Shown here: piece after piece, positions 18,872 through 27,068 of the stretch
Layout: every line of letters starts with the position of its first letter
Numbering within the stretch: the stretch's first letter is position 1
Notes under the pieces: model-generated
Database searches by the model: none
Told to the model about the DNA's origin: nothing
What the model saw: the letters and a program-made list of their open reading frames with translations, nothing else
Assembly: GCA_045535505.1 (NCBI GenBank)
Contig: JAZSLU010000045.1
Span: 9,291-73,290, forward strand
DNA: 64,000 nt
Direction of reading: 5' to 3'
Origin: CAKSST01 sp045535505
GTDB lineage: Bacteria; Bacillota; Clostridia; Oscillospirales; Acutalibacteraceae
Translations under genes and position numbers: made by a program

Positions 18872-18928
18872 GATAATTTTCCTCCAAAAATAATTTTAAA
18901 TGTTTTTAATTTGTTTATTTAGTTTGGC

Positions 18929-19456
18929 TTATGCTTCTTTTTTCTCAGCAATTGCGCTAAGTGCACGTACAAGACCTGTGAGGTTTGCGTTGAGCACATG
19001 TACAAAGCCGGAGATGGGTGCGTTCAAGCCGCCAAGAGCTTTTGCAACCAATTCCTCGCGAGAGGGCAGGCTTGCCAACTGGTTAACACCGGCAACATCG
19101 AGAATTTCTTTATCAACGAAACCGCATTTTACGCTGAAATTTTCGTGGTCCTCAGCAAATTTGCAAAGGATGCGAGCAGCAGCAGTATAATCAGTTTCGT
19201 GAATTGCGATAGCTGTTGTGCCTTCCAAGTGAGCATTAATGTCCAGACCAACCTGGTCAGCTGCACGGCTAAGCAATGTGTTTTTAATTACAAAGTAATT
19301 AACACCTGCTTCGCGAAGTTGTTTACGCATTTGTGTATCATCAGCAACGTTAATACCCTTGTAATCAACGATAACGCCTGTACATGCTTTTTCCAACTTC
19401 TCAGCAACTTCAGCAACGATCTGCTTTTTTTGTTCAAGAACTTTTTCGCTTGGCAA
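18929..19456 (-). CDS. rplJ: 50S ribosomal protein L10, TTG start
   Basis: Base of the L7/L12 stalk and autoregulator of its own leader in many bacteria. It is 175 residues from TTG 19456, 8 bases after GGGAGG, and reads MPSEKVLEQKKQIVAEVAEKL. A longer in-frame extension would start inside the leader hairpin and is rejected. The conserved VVDYKGINVADDTQMRKQLREAGV follows. 57 bp separate it from rplL. Confidence 0.96.
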   Translation of the reverse strand: MPSEKVLEQKKQIVAEVAEKLEKACTGVIVDYKGINVADDTQMRKQLREAGVNYFVIKNTLLSRAADQVGLDINAHLEGTTAIAIHETDYTAAARILCKFAEDHENFSVKCGFVDKEILDVAGVNQLASLPSREELVAKALGGLNAPISGFVHVLNANLTGLVRALSAIAEKKEA

Positions 19457-19478
19457 ATAGTTCACCTCCCAAAAATAA

Positions 19479-19506
19479 ATGCCTGTCCAAAGAAATGGAC
19501 AGGCAT
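19479..19506 (-). terminator. Attenuator hairpin before rplJ
   Basis: Perfect 10-bp stem ATGCCTGTCC/GGACAGGCAT with an 8-base loop, followed on minus by TTATTTTT and then the rplJ SD. This is a classic terminator placed between the L10 leader and the gene it controls. Confidence 0.8.
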
Positions 19507-19600
19507 AATAAAACAATTATAATTTGTTTTGGCCTCGTCCTCGGTAGGTTTGGTTAAAACCATGTTATGCTAAAAGCACCTACTGTCTTTGGATTTGCAA
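19507..19600 (-). ncRNA. Ribosomal protein L10 leader
   Basis: The minus-strand leader holds the pattern AAAGACAGTAGGTGC near its 5' end and CCTACCGAGG further on. These pair (GTAGG/CCTAC) in the way described for the L10 leader (Rfam L10_leader), where L10 with L7/L12 binds and represses. The promoter lies just upstream and the attenuator hairpin just downstream. Confidence 0.85.
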
Positions 19601-19607
19601 CAAAAGT

Positions 19608-19636
19608 ATAATATCACAACGAATTGTGAATGTCAA
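19608..19636 (-). promoter_or_regulatory. Promoter of rplJ-rplL
   Basis: Minus strand TTGACA (19631-19636), 17-base spacer, TATTAT (19608-19613). It starts 10 bp after the rplA stop, so rplJ-rplL can be expressed apart from rplK-rplA. Confidence 0.85.
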
Positions 19637-19645
19637 GTAAAATTT

Positions 19646-20341
19646 TTATGCACCAAATTTGCTTACGTTAAGTTTGATGCCAGGGCCCATTGTTGTAGCA
19701 ACTGTACAAGACTTAATGTATTGGCCTTTTGCTGCTGCGGGCTTAGCTTTAACAACAGCGTTCATAAGAGCATCAAAGTTCTCGGTAAGTTTTTGTGTAC
19801 CGAATGATACCTTGCCGATAGGGCAGTGGATGATGTTGCTCTTGTCAAGACGGTACTCGATTTTACCAGCTTTAGCTTCTGTAACAGCCTTAGCAACGTC
19901 CATTGTAACGGTACCTGCCTTAGGTGTAGGCATCAAGCCGCGGGGGCCGAGAACCTTACCAAGACGGCCAACCTGACCCATCATATCGGGTGTGGTAATA
20001 ACTACATCGTAGTCCATCCAGTTTTCATTCTGAATTTTTGCAACGATTTCTTCTGCACCAACGAAATCAGAGCCTGCAGCTTCTGCTTCCTTGGCTTTGT
20101 CGCCCTTAGCAATAACCAAGGTGCGTACAGTTTTACCTGTACCGTTGGGAAGAACAACAGCGCCTCTAACTTGTTGGTCAGCATGACGTGAGTCAACACC
20201 TAAGCGGATGTGAAGTTCAACTGTTTCATCAAATTTTGCTGTACCTGTTTTGATAGCAATATCAAGTGCTTCGTTTACATCGTACTGCTTGCCTGCCTCA
20301 ATAAGAGCAAGGCTTTCTTTATATTTTTTACCGTATTTCAT
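19646..20341 (-). CDS. rplA: 50S ribosomal protein L1
   Basis: L1-stalk protein that moves with exiting tRNA; in E. coli it represses the L11-L1 operon. It is 231 residues from ATG 20341 (SD GGAGG), starting [20 protein letters not shown]. The hallmark [21 protein letters not shown] is present. An upstream in-frame start near 20389 lacks family support. Confidence 0.97.
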   Translation of the reverse strand: MKYGKKYKESLALIEAGKQYDVNEALDIAIKTGTAKFDETVELHIRLGVDSRHADQQVRGAVVLPNGTGKTVRTLVIAKGDKAKEAEAAGSDFVGAEEIVAKIQNENWMDYDVVITTPDMMGQVGRLGKVLGPRGLMPTPKAGTVTMDVAKAVTEAKAGKIEYRLDKSNIIHCPIGKVSFGTQKLTENFDALMNAVVKAKPAAAKGQYIKSCTVATTMGPGIKLNVSKFGA

Positions 20342-20397
20342 GATAATTTTTCCTCCAATAATAGTGGTAAATCGGATTTTTCCTCCCACCGGAGAGA

Positions 20398-20823
20398 TTA
20401 ATCTACTACTTCAACGCCCATGCTGCGAGCGGTACCTGCAACCATGCTCATGGCTGCTTCAATGCGTGCTGCGTTAAGGTCGGGCATTTTTTGTTCAGCG
20501 ATCTTTTTTACCTGTTCTTTTGTGATTTTTGCTACTTTAGTTTTGTTTGGTGTGCCTGAAGCCGTCTCAATACCGCAAGCTTTCTTAATAAGAACAGCTG
20601 CAGGAGGGGTTTTGGTAATAAAACTAAAGGAACGGTCTGCGTAAACAGTGATTACAACGGGAATGATAAGACCCATATCGTTTTTGGTACGGTCATTAAA
20701 TTCCTTTGTAAATTGCATAATGTTAACACCATGCTGACCCAAAGCAGGACCTACCGGAGGAGCCGGAGTTGCCTTGCCTGCGGGAATTTGCAGTTTAATA
20801 TAACCTGTGATTTTCTGAGCCAT
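20398..20823 (-). CDS. rplK: 50S ribosomal protein L11
   Basis: GTPase-centre protein required for RelA activation and thiostrepton binding in other bacteria. It is 141 residues from ATG 20823, 8 bases after GGAGGT, and reads [32 protein letters not shown]. The upstream in-frame start at 20838 overlaps the SD region and is rejected. Confidence 0.97.
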   Translation of the reverse strand: MAQKITGYIKLQIPAGKATPAPPVGPALGQHGVNIMQFTKEFNDRTKNDMGLIIPVVITVYADRSFSFITKTPPAAVLIKKACGIETASGTPNKTKVAKITKEQVKKIAEQKMPDLNAARIEAAMSMVAGTARSMGVEVVD

Positions 20824-20875
20824 TGTTTGCACCTCCATAATTTGTGGTAACGGCGAAATTTATTTTTCGCTTGAC

Positions 20876-20952
20876 GGAGCAAAACTCTACAATGAAATGA
20901 GCGCTCCTCCCACTGTGGCGTTTGTTATTAACGCCGGCGGCAAAACAGCCGC
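20876..20952 (-). promoter_or_regulatory. Structured leader between nusG and rplK
   Basis: Three short stems lie in the 128-bp gap: GGAGC/GCTCC (20876-20907), GGCGTT/AACGCC (20917-20935) and GCGGC/GCCGC (20937-20952). No T-run or clear promoter was seen. It may be an L1-type autoregulatory site or a processing region; that is inference only. Confidence 0.35.
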
Positions 20953-20966
20953 GTATTAATTGTTAA

Positions 20967-21494
20967 TTAATCAGCTAAAGCGATTTGTTCAAGGTCCATT
21001 TCTACGGGGGTCTCACGACCTAACATAGAAATAAGAACGCGAACGTTGTTGTTGGGAATGTCAATTTCTTGAACAACACCCTCAAATCCCTCAAGCGGTC
21101 CACTGATAATCTTGATGTTGTCATTAACCTTATAAGAGAGCTCAACGGTTTGTTTTTCAACACCTAATGAAGCAACCTCTTCATCGGTAAGGGGAACCGG
21201 TTTTGAAGCCGGACCTACGAAACCTGTAACACCGTGAATGTTACGAACAACGTACCAAGAGTTATCTGTGACGATCATTTTGATAAGGACATAACCGGGG
21301 AAAATTTTACGCTCGGTTTCTTTTTTCTTGTTATCCTTAATCTCAACAACCTTTTCAGTAGGAATCTTAATGTCAACAATAAGATCCTGTATGCCGCGAT
21401 TTTCAACCATTTTTTCAAGGTCGGTAGCGACTTTGTTTTCATAACCCGAGTAGGTATGCACAACATACCATTTTGCTTCGTTTATATCGGCCAT
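20967..21494 (-). CDS. nusG: Transcription elongation/antitermination factor NusG
   Basis: Binds the RNA polymerase clamp and links it to ribosomes or Rho. The 175 residues have the N-terminal NGN domain (WYVVHTYSGYENKVA, IFPGYVLIKM) and a C-terminal KOW domain (DNIKIISGPLEGFEGVVQEID). It follows secE by 15 bp. Confidence 0.97.
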   Translation of the reverse strand: MADINEAKWYVVHTYSGYENKVATDLEKMVENRGIQDLIVDIKIPTEKVVEIKDNKKKETERKIFPGYVLIKMIVTDNSWYVVRNIHGVTGFVGPASKPVPLTDEEVASLGVEKQTVELSYKVNDNIKIISGPLEGFEGVVQEIDIPNNNVRVLISMLGRETPVEMDLEQIALAD

Positions 21495-21509
21495 TTGAAA
21501 TCCTCCCGA

Positions 21510-22205
21510 TTACTTCTTCAAAATAAGCTCTATCAATGAGCCGAGACCTAAGTCGAGAAGCCAAATGAATGCTCCGAAAAGAACGCAAACAATAATAACA
21601 ATGATTGTGTTCTTAACAACTGCATTAGCGCTAAACCAAACAATCTTCTTAACCTCGCTTTTATAGTCGAGAACAAAGTGTTTAACTTTGCCGAAGATGG
21701 TGAGTGAACCTTTTGATTCACGAACCTTGATGTAGTCGTCAAGCAGAATGTTTGCGGCTGCACCGATGGCGCATACAAACAAAGCAATTGCAACCCAAAG
21801 TACAGTAGTAAATACAAATGAGTTTGCATAAGTGACACTTGCAATATCGGCCAAAGGACGAGTGTCAACAAAAAGGCTTGGTGCGCTGCAAGCAATTACC
21901 AGCATATAAACAGCAGGAACTGCTGAGAATATAAGCTGAGCAACGCGGCTACCCTTAAATTTGAAGCCTAATCCACCGAAGAGAACCGAAGCAATGGTGA
22001 GAATGCAACAGAAGAAAACGTCTGTTGAACGTGCCATATTGGCAGAAGCAAGTTCGTTTTTTCCGGCAAAAGCCATTGTAGCACCGGTTAATGATGTTGA
22101 ACCGGTTTTGGTTACGATATCGGCGAAATCCGTGAAGAATAAAACAAGAGCAGCAACAGCACCCAAAAGCGCAATAACCTGACAGGCTTTACTAATTACT
22201 TTCAT
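21510..22205 (-). CDS. secE: SecE with extra N-terminal membrane domain
   Basis: Sec translocon subunit clamping SecY. The SecE part is at about residues 168-231, with KHFVLDYKSEVKKIVWFSANAVVKNT and one membrane helix. Ordinary single-helix SecE has 60-80 residues; this protein has 231. The first ~155 residues form about four additional hydrophobic helices (near 8-28, 63-83, 90-110, 130-152) of unknown role. Context (rpmG-secE-nusG) confirms identity. The frame is continuous, so this looks like a real fusion. Confidence 0.92.
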   Translation of the reverse strand: MKVISKACQVIALLGAVAALVLFFTDFADIVTKTGSTSLTGATMAFAGKNELASANMARSTDVFFCCILTIASVLFGGLGFKFKGSRVAQLIFSAVPAVYMLVIACSAPSLFVDTRPLADIASVTYANSFVFTTVLWVAIALFVCAIGAAANILLDDYIKVRESKGSLTIFGKVKHFVLDYKSEVKKIVWFSANAVVKNTIIVIIVCVLFGAFIWLLDLGLGSLIELILKK

Positions 22206-22217
22206 AATGCGTATCTC

Positions 22218-22367
22218 CTATTTTGTTTCTTTGTGGAGCGTGTGCTTTTTGCAGAAAGGACAATATTTGTTCATTTCAAGTCTATCAGGATCATTTTTCT
22301 TATTCTTGATAGTGTTGTAATTCCTCTGCTTGCACTCGCTGCAGGCCAATGTGATTTTAACTCTCAT
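22218..22367 (-). CDS. rpmG: 50S ribosomal protein L33 (C+ form)
   Basis: 49 residues from ATG 22367, starting [17 protein letters not shown] and with a second pair CPFC, giving one zinc site. SD GGAGGTG lies upstream. First gene of the secE-nusG operon. A tRNA-Trp gene often found beside it in Firmicutes is not present. Confidence 0.96.
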   Translation of the reverse strand: MRVKITLACSECKQRNYNTIKNKKNDPDRLEMNKYCPFCKKHTLHKETK

Positions 22368-22381
22368 AACGGCACCTCCCG

Positions 22382-22410
22382 TATTACGGAAAATTTTACC
22401 CATTGCTTTT
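22382..22410 (-). terminator. Attenuator-like hairpin upstream of rpmG
   Basis: In the minus-strand leader TTACCCA and TGGGTAA pair around AAAAAGCAA and run into AATTTT just before the rpmG SD. It could tune read-through into the operon. The T-run is weak. Confidence 0.35.
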
Positions 22411-22543
22411 TGGGTAATAAAGCCTCCCTCGAAAGCGTGGTATAATATTTGTCTTGGCCGATAAAATAAGACAACATATTAAACGCTACTGCTTTATGAA
22501 AAAAGTCTTTACAAAAAAAAAGACTCCTGAAGAGGTATATGTG

Positions 22544-22572
22544 ATTATAGCACATATACTCTCCAAGGTCAA
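22544..22572 (-). promoter_or_regulatory. Promoter of rpmG-secE-nusG-rplK-rplA
   Basis: Minus strand TTGACC (22567-22572), 17-base spacer, perfect TATAAT (22544-22549). It leaves a leader of about 170 bases before rpmG with several T-rich and paired stretches. Confidence 0.8.
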
Positions 22573-22597
22573 GCATTTTTTACATATTTCACCTATA

Positions 22598-23386
22598 TTA
22601 TAGGGTTAGCATTTTTGCGTTCTTTTCAGGCGCTATATATAGTATAAAGTCACGGTTTTCTACATATCCGTGCTCCATTAAAGCAGCAATGGCGCAAGAG
22701 CGCACGATGGTGGGGAGGTTATTGTCCTGACTTACGTGAGCCAAAACAATACGTGTTGTGCCGCTTTTAATTAATGAGGGAAGTTCGGCAGCACAAGCAA
22801 TGTTTGAAAGGTGACCACAGTCACTTAAAATTCTGTTTTTAAGTTCGGCGGGATAATGCCCTTTTTGCAACATTGAAATATCGTGGTTGGATTCAAGCAT
22901 AACAAGGTGGGAACCGCAAATAGCGTTATGTACATCCTCGCTTATGTAACCAAGGTCGGTGCAAACGGCAATTTTGATACCGTCTGGCATCAAAACAGTA
23001 TATCCTCGTGAGCCATCGCAGTCGTGAGAAGTGCAAAAACTTGAAATTTGCATACCATCAATTTCAATACTCTTACAGTCGGCATCAATAATTTCTGCAT
23101 TTTTGGGCAGTTTGTTTGCATCGGCAAGGGTTTTGGCGGTTTGTTGCGACATTATAAGCGGAACGCCTAAATCGGTGCCGAGTTTTTTGAGGCAATTAAC
23201 GTGATCGATATGAGAGTGGGTGATAAGTATTGCCTTAATTTCGTCTTGGTTAATGTTTTGTTGTGCCAATGCATCAAAGACGGCTTTGGCAGAACGGCCT
23301 GCATCAATCAAAAGGCCTGTTGAAGAACAACCAAGATACGTGCAGTTGCCTTTGCTTGAACTGAAAAGGGGACAAAAGCGTGACAT
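22598..23386 (-). CDS. MBL-fold metallohydrolase, WalJ/YycJ-like
   Basis: The 262 residues start MSRFCPLFSSSKGNCTYL and carry the dinuclear metal motif HSHIDH at about residues 57-62, with further ligands in CTDLGY and the late LAHVSQDN. The family is close to YycJ/WalJ, usually linked to the WalKR two-component locus, which is not here. Some relatives are nucleases. It follows murA on the same strand, with a terminator between. Confidence 0.88.
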   Translation of the reverse strand: MSRFCPLFSSSKGNCTYLGCSSTGLLIDAGRSAKAVFDALAQQNINQDEIKAILITHSHIDHVNCLKKLGTDLGVPLIMSQQTAKTLADANKLPKNAEIIDADCKSIEIDGMQISSFCTSHDCDGSRGYTVLMPDGIKIAVCTDLGYISEDVHNAICGSHLVMLESNHDISMLQKGHYPAELKNRILSDCGHLSNIACAAELPSLIKSGTTRIVLAHVSQDNNLPTIVRSCAIAALMEHGYVENRDFILYIAPEKNAKMLTL

Positions 23387-23404
23387 AATGCCAAAACCTC
23401 CTGT

Positions 23405-23443
23405 TTTTAAAATTAAACTGCCGAATGTTTATCATCCGGCAGT
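23405..23443 (-). terminator. Terminator after murA
   Basis: Minus strand ACTGCCG (23437-23443) pairs with CGGCAGT (23417-23423) across a 13-base loop that can pair partly, and TTTAATTTT follows. Confidence 0.6.
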
Positions 23444-23454
23444 AAACGTTTTAA

Positions 23455-24750
23455 TTAACCGATATTTTTATTTTCAATTATAGGCTCGATTTCCTGATAA
23501 CATATATCAGCGCCAAGCGCAGTGAATTTTTCTGCAATTTTTTCATAGCCGCGTTTGATGGTATCGATATTTTCAATTTCAGTTAAACCGTCGGTCATAA
23601 GACCTGCAATAACCATTGCTGCACCAGCACGAAGGTCGATTGCTTGAACGGGAGCGGGTTTTAAATTTTCAACACCAGTAATAATTGCCATTTTGCCGTC
23701 AACCTTAATTTGAGCACCCATAAGTGCGAGTTGGTCAACATATTTAAAGCGATTGTCCCATACGCTTTCGGTAACAACGCTCAAACCTTCTGCAATTGAA
23801 AGCAAAGCGACAATTTGGGGTTGCATATCGGTGGGGAAACCCGGATGGGGCATTGTTTTAATTGAACAGCCTTTAGGGCGGTCGTTCATTACAATGCGAA
23901 GCGATTCGGTATCTTCCTCTATTTTTGCACCCAACTCTTTGAGTTTTGCGGTAATTGATTCGAGATGCTTTGGTGTAATATTGTTTATTGTTACGTCACC
24001 GCGAGTTGCAGCGGCGGCAACCATATAGGTTCCTGCTTCAATTTGGTCGGGGATAATAGAATAATCCGTTCCAGACAAACTTTCAACACCGCGGATTTTA
24101 ATGATGCTTGTACCGGCACCCATAATATCGGCGCCCATGCTGTTTAAAAAGTTTGCAAGGTCAACCACGTGAGGTTCTCTTGCGGCGTTGCCGATAATAG
24201 TAAGGCCTTTCGCTTTTACAGCAGCAAGCATAATGTTGATGGTTGCACCGACAGACACCATATCAAGATAAATTGAACTGCCTGTAAGAACGGTTGCTTT
24301 AACGTCAACCATACCGTTATCAATAGCAACCGAAGCACCAAGACCCTGAAAACCTTTTAAGTGTTGGTCAATGGGGCGCACACCAAAATCGCATCCGCCT
24401 GGAGGAGCAACACAAGCCTTATTAAAACGGCCAAGCAATGCGCCGATAAAATAAGTTGATGCGCGCATGCTTTTGGTCATACTTAAAGGCACGATGTGAG
24501 AGTGTATGCCCTTGGGGTCAATCTCAACAGTGTGTTCTTCGGGGTAGGTTATTTTTGCGCCAAGGTCTTGTAAAACACGTAAAAAACCAATAGTATCAGA
24601 AATTAATGGGAGGTTGGAAATACGGCAAACGCCGTCAGAAAGAATAGCACCTGCCAAAATTGCTACCGCCGCATTCTTTGCGCCGCTAATGTTAACACTG
24701 CCGCAAAGCCTTTTGCCACCGCGTATAACAATTTTTTCCACTGCGTTCAC
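23455..24750 (-). CDS. murA: UDP-N-acetylglucosamine 1-carboxyvinyltransferase
   Basis: Transfers enolpyruvate from PEP to UDP-GlcNAc, the first committed step of peptidoglycan synthesis and the fosfomycin target. The 431 residues include SGAKNAAVAILAGAIL near the start and the active-site loop APPGGCDFGVRPID with its catalytic cysteine near residue 118. Full length. It has its own promoter overlapping the region behind mtaB. Confidence 0.96.
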   Translation of the reverse strand: MNAVEKIVIRGGKRLCGSVNISGAKNAAVAILAGAILSDGVCRISNLPLISDTIGFLRVLQDLGAKITYPEEHTVEIDPKGIHSHIVPLSMTKSMRASTYFIGALLGRFNKACVAPPGGCDFGVRPIDQHLKGFQGLGASVAIDNGMVDVKATVLTGSSIYLDMVSVGATINIMLAAVKAKGLTIIGNAAREPHVVDLANFLNSMGADIMGAGTSIIKIRGVESLSGTDYSIIPDQIEAGTYMVAAAATRGDVTINNITPKHLESITAKLKELGAKIEEDTESLRIVMNDRPKGCSIKTMPHPGFPTDMQPQIVALLSIAEGLSVVTESVWDNRFKYVDQLALMGAQIKVDGKMAIITGVENLKPAPVQAIDLRAGAAMVIAGLMTDGLTEIENIDTIKRGYEKIAEKFTALGADICYQEIEPIIENKNIG

Positions 24751-24805
24751 TCCCTTTTTGTTGTTAAATTAGTATTGCATAAAATTTAGGCAAACATACC
24801 ACATA

Positions 24806-24852
24806 ATGTTATCCGTATAACATAATTATATACATATTTAGTGTTTTGTCAA
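24806..24852 (-). promoter_or_regulatory. murA promoter with palindrome at the start point
   Basis: Minus strand TTGACA (24847-24852), 16-base spacer, TATAAT (24825-24830). An exact inverted repeat ATGTTAT-CCGT-ATAACAT (24806-24823) covers the expected start point near 24818. It could be an operator or a 5' mRNA hairpin. Confidence 0.7.
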
Positions 24853-24853
24853 A

Positions 24854-26125
24854 TTATATTTTTTCGCAAAGGCAACAATTTTTGTCAGCTTTTGTTAATA
24901 ATACGTTGCAAATCGTTGATAAAACACCATCGGTATAAGGCATACAAACTCGTATATAATCATCTGTGTAACCAAGAAGCATTCCGTTATCAACCGTTTC
25001 AAACAAAACCGAGCGGGTTTGTCCTATAATGCTTTGAATATAGTTTTGTTCAGACTGCTCAGCAATAGCGTTTAAAATTTTAGCTCTTTGTTTTTTTATG
25101 CTTTGAGGAACATGATTAGGTGCTTTATCGGCAACCGTGCCGGGACGTCTTGAATATGCAAAAACGTGTGCGCGCGCAAAACCTATGTTTTTAAAAAATT
25201 GGGCGCTTTGCAAAAACTCTTCTTCGGTTTCACCCGCAAAGCCGCACATAATATCGGTGGTGATGGAAACATATTTAAAGTGTGCGCGAATTTTATCAAC
25301 AAGGTTTTTATAATACAAAGCATCGTAGTGGCGGTTCATACGTTTTAGGGTTTGACTGCAACCCGATTGCAAAGAAAGGTGAAAATTGGGACAAAACTTT
25401 TTGCAACTGCTTAGTTTTTCAAGGTCGCTGTCACTTATGTTGTCGGGTTCGAGCGAACCAAGACGAATTCGTTTGATGCCATCAACTTCGGCAGCGGCAT
25501 AAACTGCGTCGCAAAGCGAATAATTTTCACCTTTGCCATAGTTGCATAAGTTTATGCCAACAAGCACAATTTCACAAAAGCCGTTATCAGCAAGTTTTTG
25601 CGCTTCGGCCTTTACATCGTCGGGATGTTTTGACCTTACACGTCCTCTTGAATAGGGTATTATGCAATATGTGCAAAAATTGTCACATCCGTCTTCAATT
25701 TTAACAAAGGCTCTTGTGTGTTCGCTAAAACCTTTTATTTGGCATTTTGTGAAAGGTTCGCCATTTTTGTGGGGCGTAATAAAAGTTTTTGGAATGCCGT
25801 CTTTTTTATATTGCTCAATTTTTTCGATAAGACTGTCATAATCATTATTGCCTGTAATGATGTCGGCTAAACCGTCAACATTACCGCCTGCTTGAGAAAC
25901 GCATCCGCACAGAACAATGGTTGCGTTGTAATCTCTTTTAAAACGGCGCAAAGCCTGTCTTGCTTTGCGGTCGCTTTCAGATGTGACTGAGCAGGAGTTT
26001 ACAATAATTACATCTGCATCTTTAGGGTTTGTAATTTTATATCCTGCTCTTTGCATTTTTTCGCAAAGAGCCTGAGTTTCATATTGGTTTACTTTGCAAC
26101 CCATTGTGTAAAAATAAACATTCAT
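24854..26125 (-). CDS. mtaB: tRNA t6A37 methylthiotransferase MtaB
   Basis: Radical SAM enzyme that adds a methylthio group to t6A37 of ANN-decoding tRNAs. It is 423 residues from ATG 26125 (SD GGAG), reading MNVYFYTMGCKVNQYETQ. The N-terminal domain has cysteines in GCKVN, NSCSVT and CGCVSQ. The radical SAM cluster motif is CDNFCTYC at about residues 145-152, and a C-terminal TRAM-like segment follows. A longer in-frame start overlaps the divergent promoter and is rejected. Confidence 0.94.
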   Translation of the reverse strand: MNVYFYTMGCKVNQYETQALCEKMQRAGYKITNPKDADVIIVNSCSVTSESDRKARQALRRFKRDYNATIVLCGCVSQAGGNVDGLADIITGNNDYDSLIEKIEQYKKDGIPKTFITPHKNGEPFTKCQIKGFSEHTRAFVKIEDGCDNFCTYCIIPYSRGRVRSKHPDDVKAEAQKLADNGFCEIVLVGINLCNYGKGENYSLCDAVYAAAEVDGIKRIRLGSLEPDNISDSDLEKLSSCKKFCPNFHLSLQSGCSQTLKRMNRHYDALYYKNLVDKIRAHFKYVSITTDIMCGFAGETEEEFLQSAQFFKNIGFARAHVFAYSRRPGTVADKAPNHVPQSIKKQRAKILNAIAEQSEQNYIQSIIGQTRSVLFETVDNGMLLGYTDDYIRVCMPYTDGVLSTICNVLLTKADKNCCLCEKI

Positions 26126-26152
26126 ATAATAATCTCCAAAAAAACAGTAGTG

Positions 26153-26180
26153 TTGACAAAATTTAAAAATACAGTATAAT
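26153..26180 (+). promoter_or_regulatory. Promoter of HPr-like gene
   Basis: TTGACA (26153-26158), 16-base spacer, TATAAT (26175-26180), 30 bp before the ATG. Confidence 0.8.
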
Positions 26181-26209
26181 AAATATATCAAAATTCGGGG
26201 GATAGAGAT

Positions 26210-26446
26210 ATGATTGAGTTTGATATTATGCTTACCGACTTGGAAAGTGTAAAAAAGTTTGTACAGTTGTCGGCTGACCAAGAGTTTGACGTTGACGTTT
26301 CTTGCGGAAAATATATAGTTAACGCTAAATCGTTAATGGGTATATTCAGTCTTGATCTTACAAAGCCCCTGCACATCACCGCTTATTGTGATAGCACACA
26401 CACTTTTGCCGAGCAGGTTAAACCTTATATAATTGCGGCCGATTGA
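26210..26446 (+). CDS. HPr-family protein lacking the active-site histidine
   Basis: The 78 residues follow the HPr fold. The regulatory serine region is conserved (KSLMGIFSLDL, like KSIMGVMSL around Ser46). The catalytic His15 loop (NPxGLHARP) is replaced by TDLESVKKFV, so PTS phosphotransfer is not expected. That makes it Crh-like in logic, a possible target of an HPr kinase and partner of a CcpA-type regulator. It stands alone between its promoter and a terminator. Confidence 0.85.
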   Translation: MIEFDIMLTDLESVKKFVQLSADQEFDVDVSCGKYIVNAKSLMGIFSLDLTKPLHITAYCDSTHTFAEQVKPYIIAAD

Positions 26447-26470
26447 TTAATTCAGTCGGTCTTTTATTTT
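26437..26470 (+). terminator. Terminator after HPr-like gene
   Basis: GGCCGATTGA (26437-26446) and TCAGTCGGTC (26452-26461) pair with G-U wobbles, followed by TTTTATTTT. The stem covers the gene's stop codon. Confidence 0.7.
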
Positions 26471-26502
26471 ATGAAAGACATTATACATTAATATACATAA
26501 TC

Positions 26503-26531
26503 TTGCAAGGTTATAATTGCGTTGATATAAT
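26503..26531 (+). promoter_or_regulatory. Promoter of the 26568 gene
   Basis: TTGCAA (26503-26508), 17-base spacer, perfect TATAAT (26526-26531). Confidence 0.65.
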
Positions 26532-26567
26532 TAATATGTACCATAAAAAAGTGAGAGGTTTTAAAAG

Positions 26568-27068
26568 ATGGATGTTTTTTATGAACAAATAATAAGTGTT
26601 AATAGGACAAAAAAGCAAAAGTTGCTTTCGGTTTTAATTTATGCATTTGCAGTAATTTTAAGTGTCGTTGCAGTGTTTGGAGCATTAAAGAATTTTGCTT
26701 TTGTAGTTTTATATGGGATAATTATTGCAAGTGTATGGTTTTTGGCTTATAAACTTGTTTGTAATTTTAATATTGAATATGAATATACAGTTACAAACGG
26801 CGAATTGGACATTGACGTTATTATAAACAAAAGCAAAAGAAAAAACATTGCATCTATAGAGTGCAAAAATATAGAGTCTGTTAAAAAGTTTAATTCTATA
26901 CCGACAAGAGATATAATTGTTTGCTGCAATATGGAAGACGATGCCTATATGATTACTGCAAGAAGCGGCGGCAAGGTTTTAAAACTCGTTATTGCACCAA
27001 ATGAAAAAATAAAGATGGGCATGAACAAGTTTTTGCCCAGAATTGTTGTAAAGGATGCTTTTATATGA
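26568..27068 (+). CDS. Small membrane protein, DUF6106-like
   Basis: The 166 residues start MDVFYEQIISVNRTKKQK. Two adjacent hydrophobic segments at about residues 20-60 are followed by a soluble beta-rich part (EYEYTVTNGELDIDVIINKSKRKNI). I recall this as a DUF6106-type protein of Oscillospirales, but the name is from memory. No function can be assigned. It overlaps the start of the next gene by 4 bp, so translation is coupled. Confidence 0.75.
   Translation: MDVFYEQIISVNRTKKQKLLSVLIYAFAVILSVVAVFGALKNFAFVVLYGIIIASVWFLAYKLVCNFNIEYEYTVTNGELDIDVIINKSKRKNIASIECKNIESVKKFNSIPTRDIIVCCNMEDDAYMITARSGGKVLKLVIAPNEKIKMGMNKFLPRIVVKDAFI

Noticed and set aside
22368..22597. tRNA-Trp beside rpmG-secE, as often found in Firmicutes
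   Set aside because: Read both strands and found no cloverleaf; only promoter and leader hairpins.
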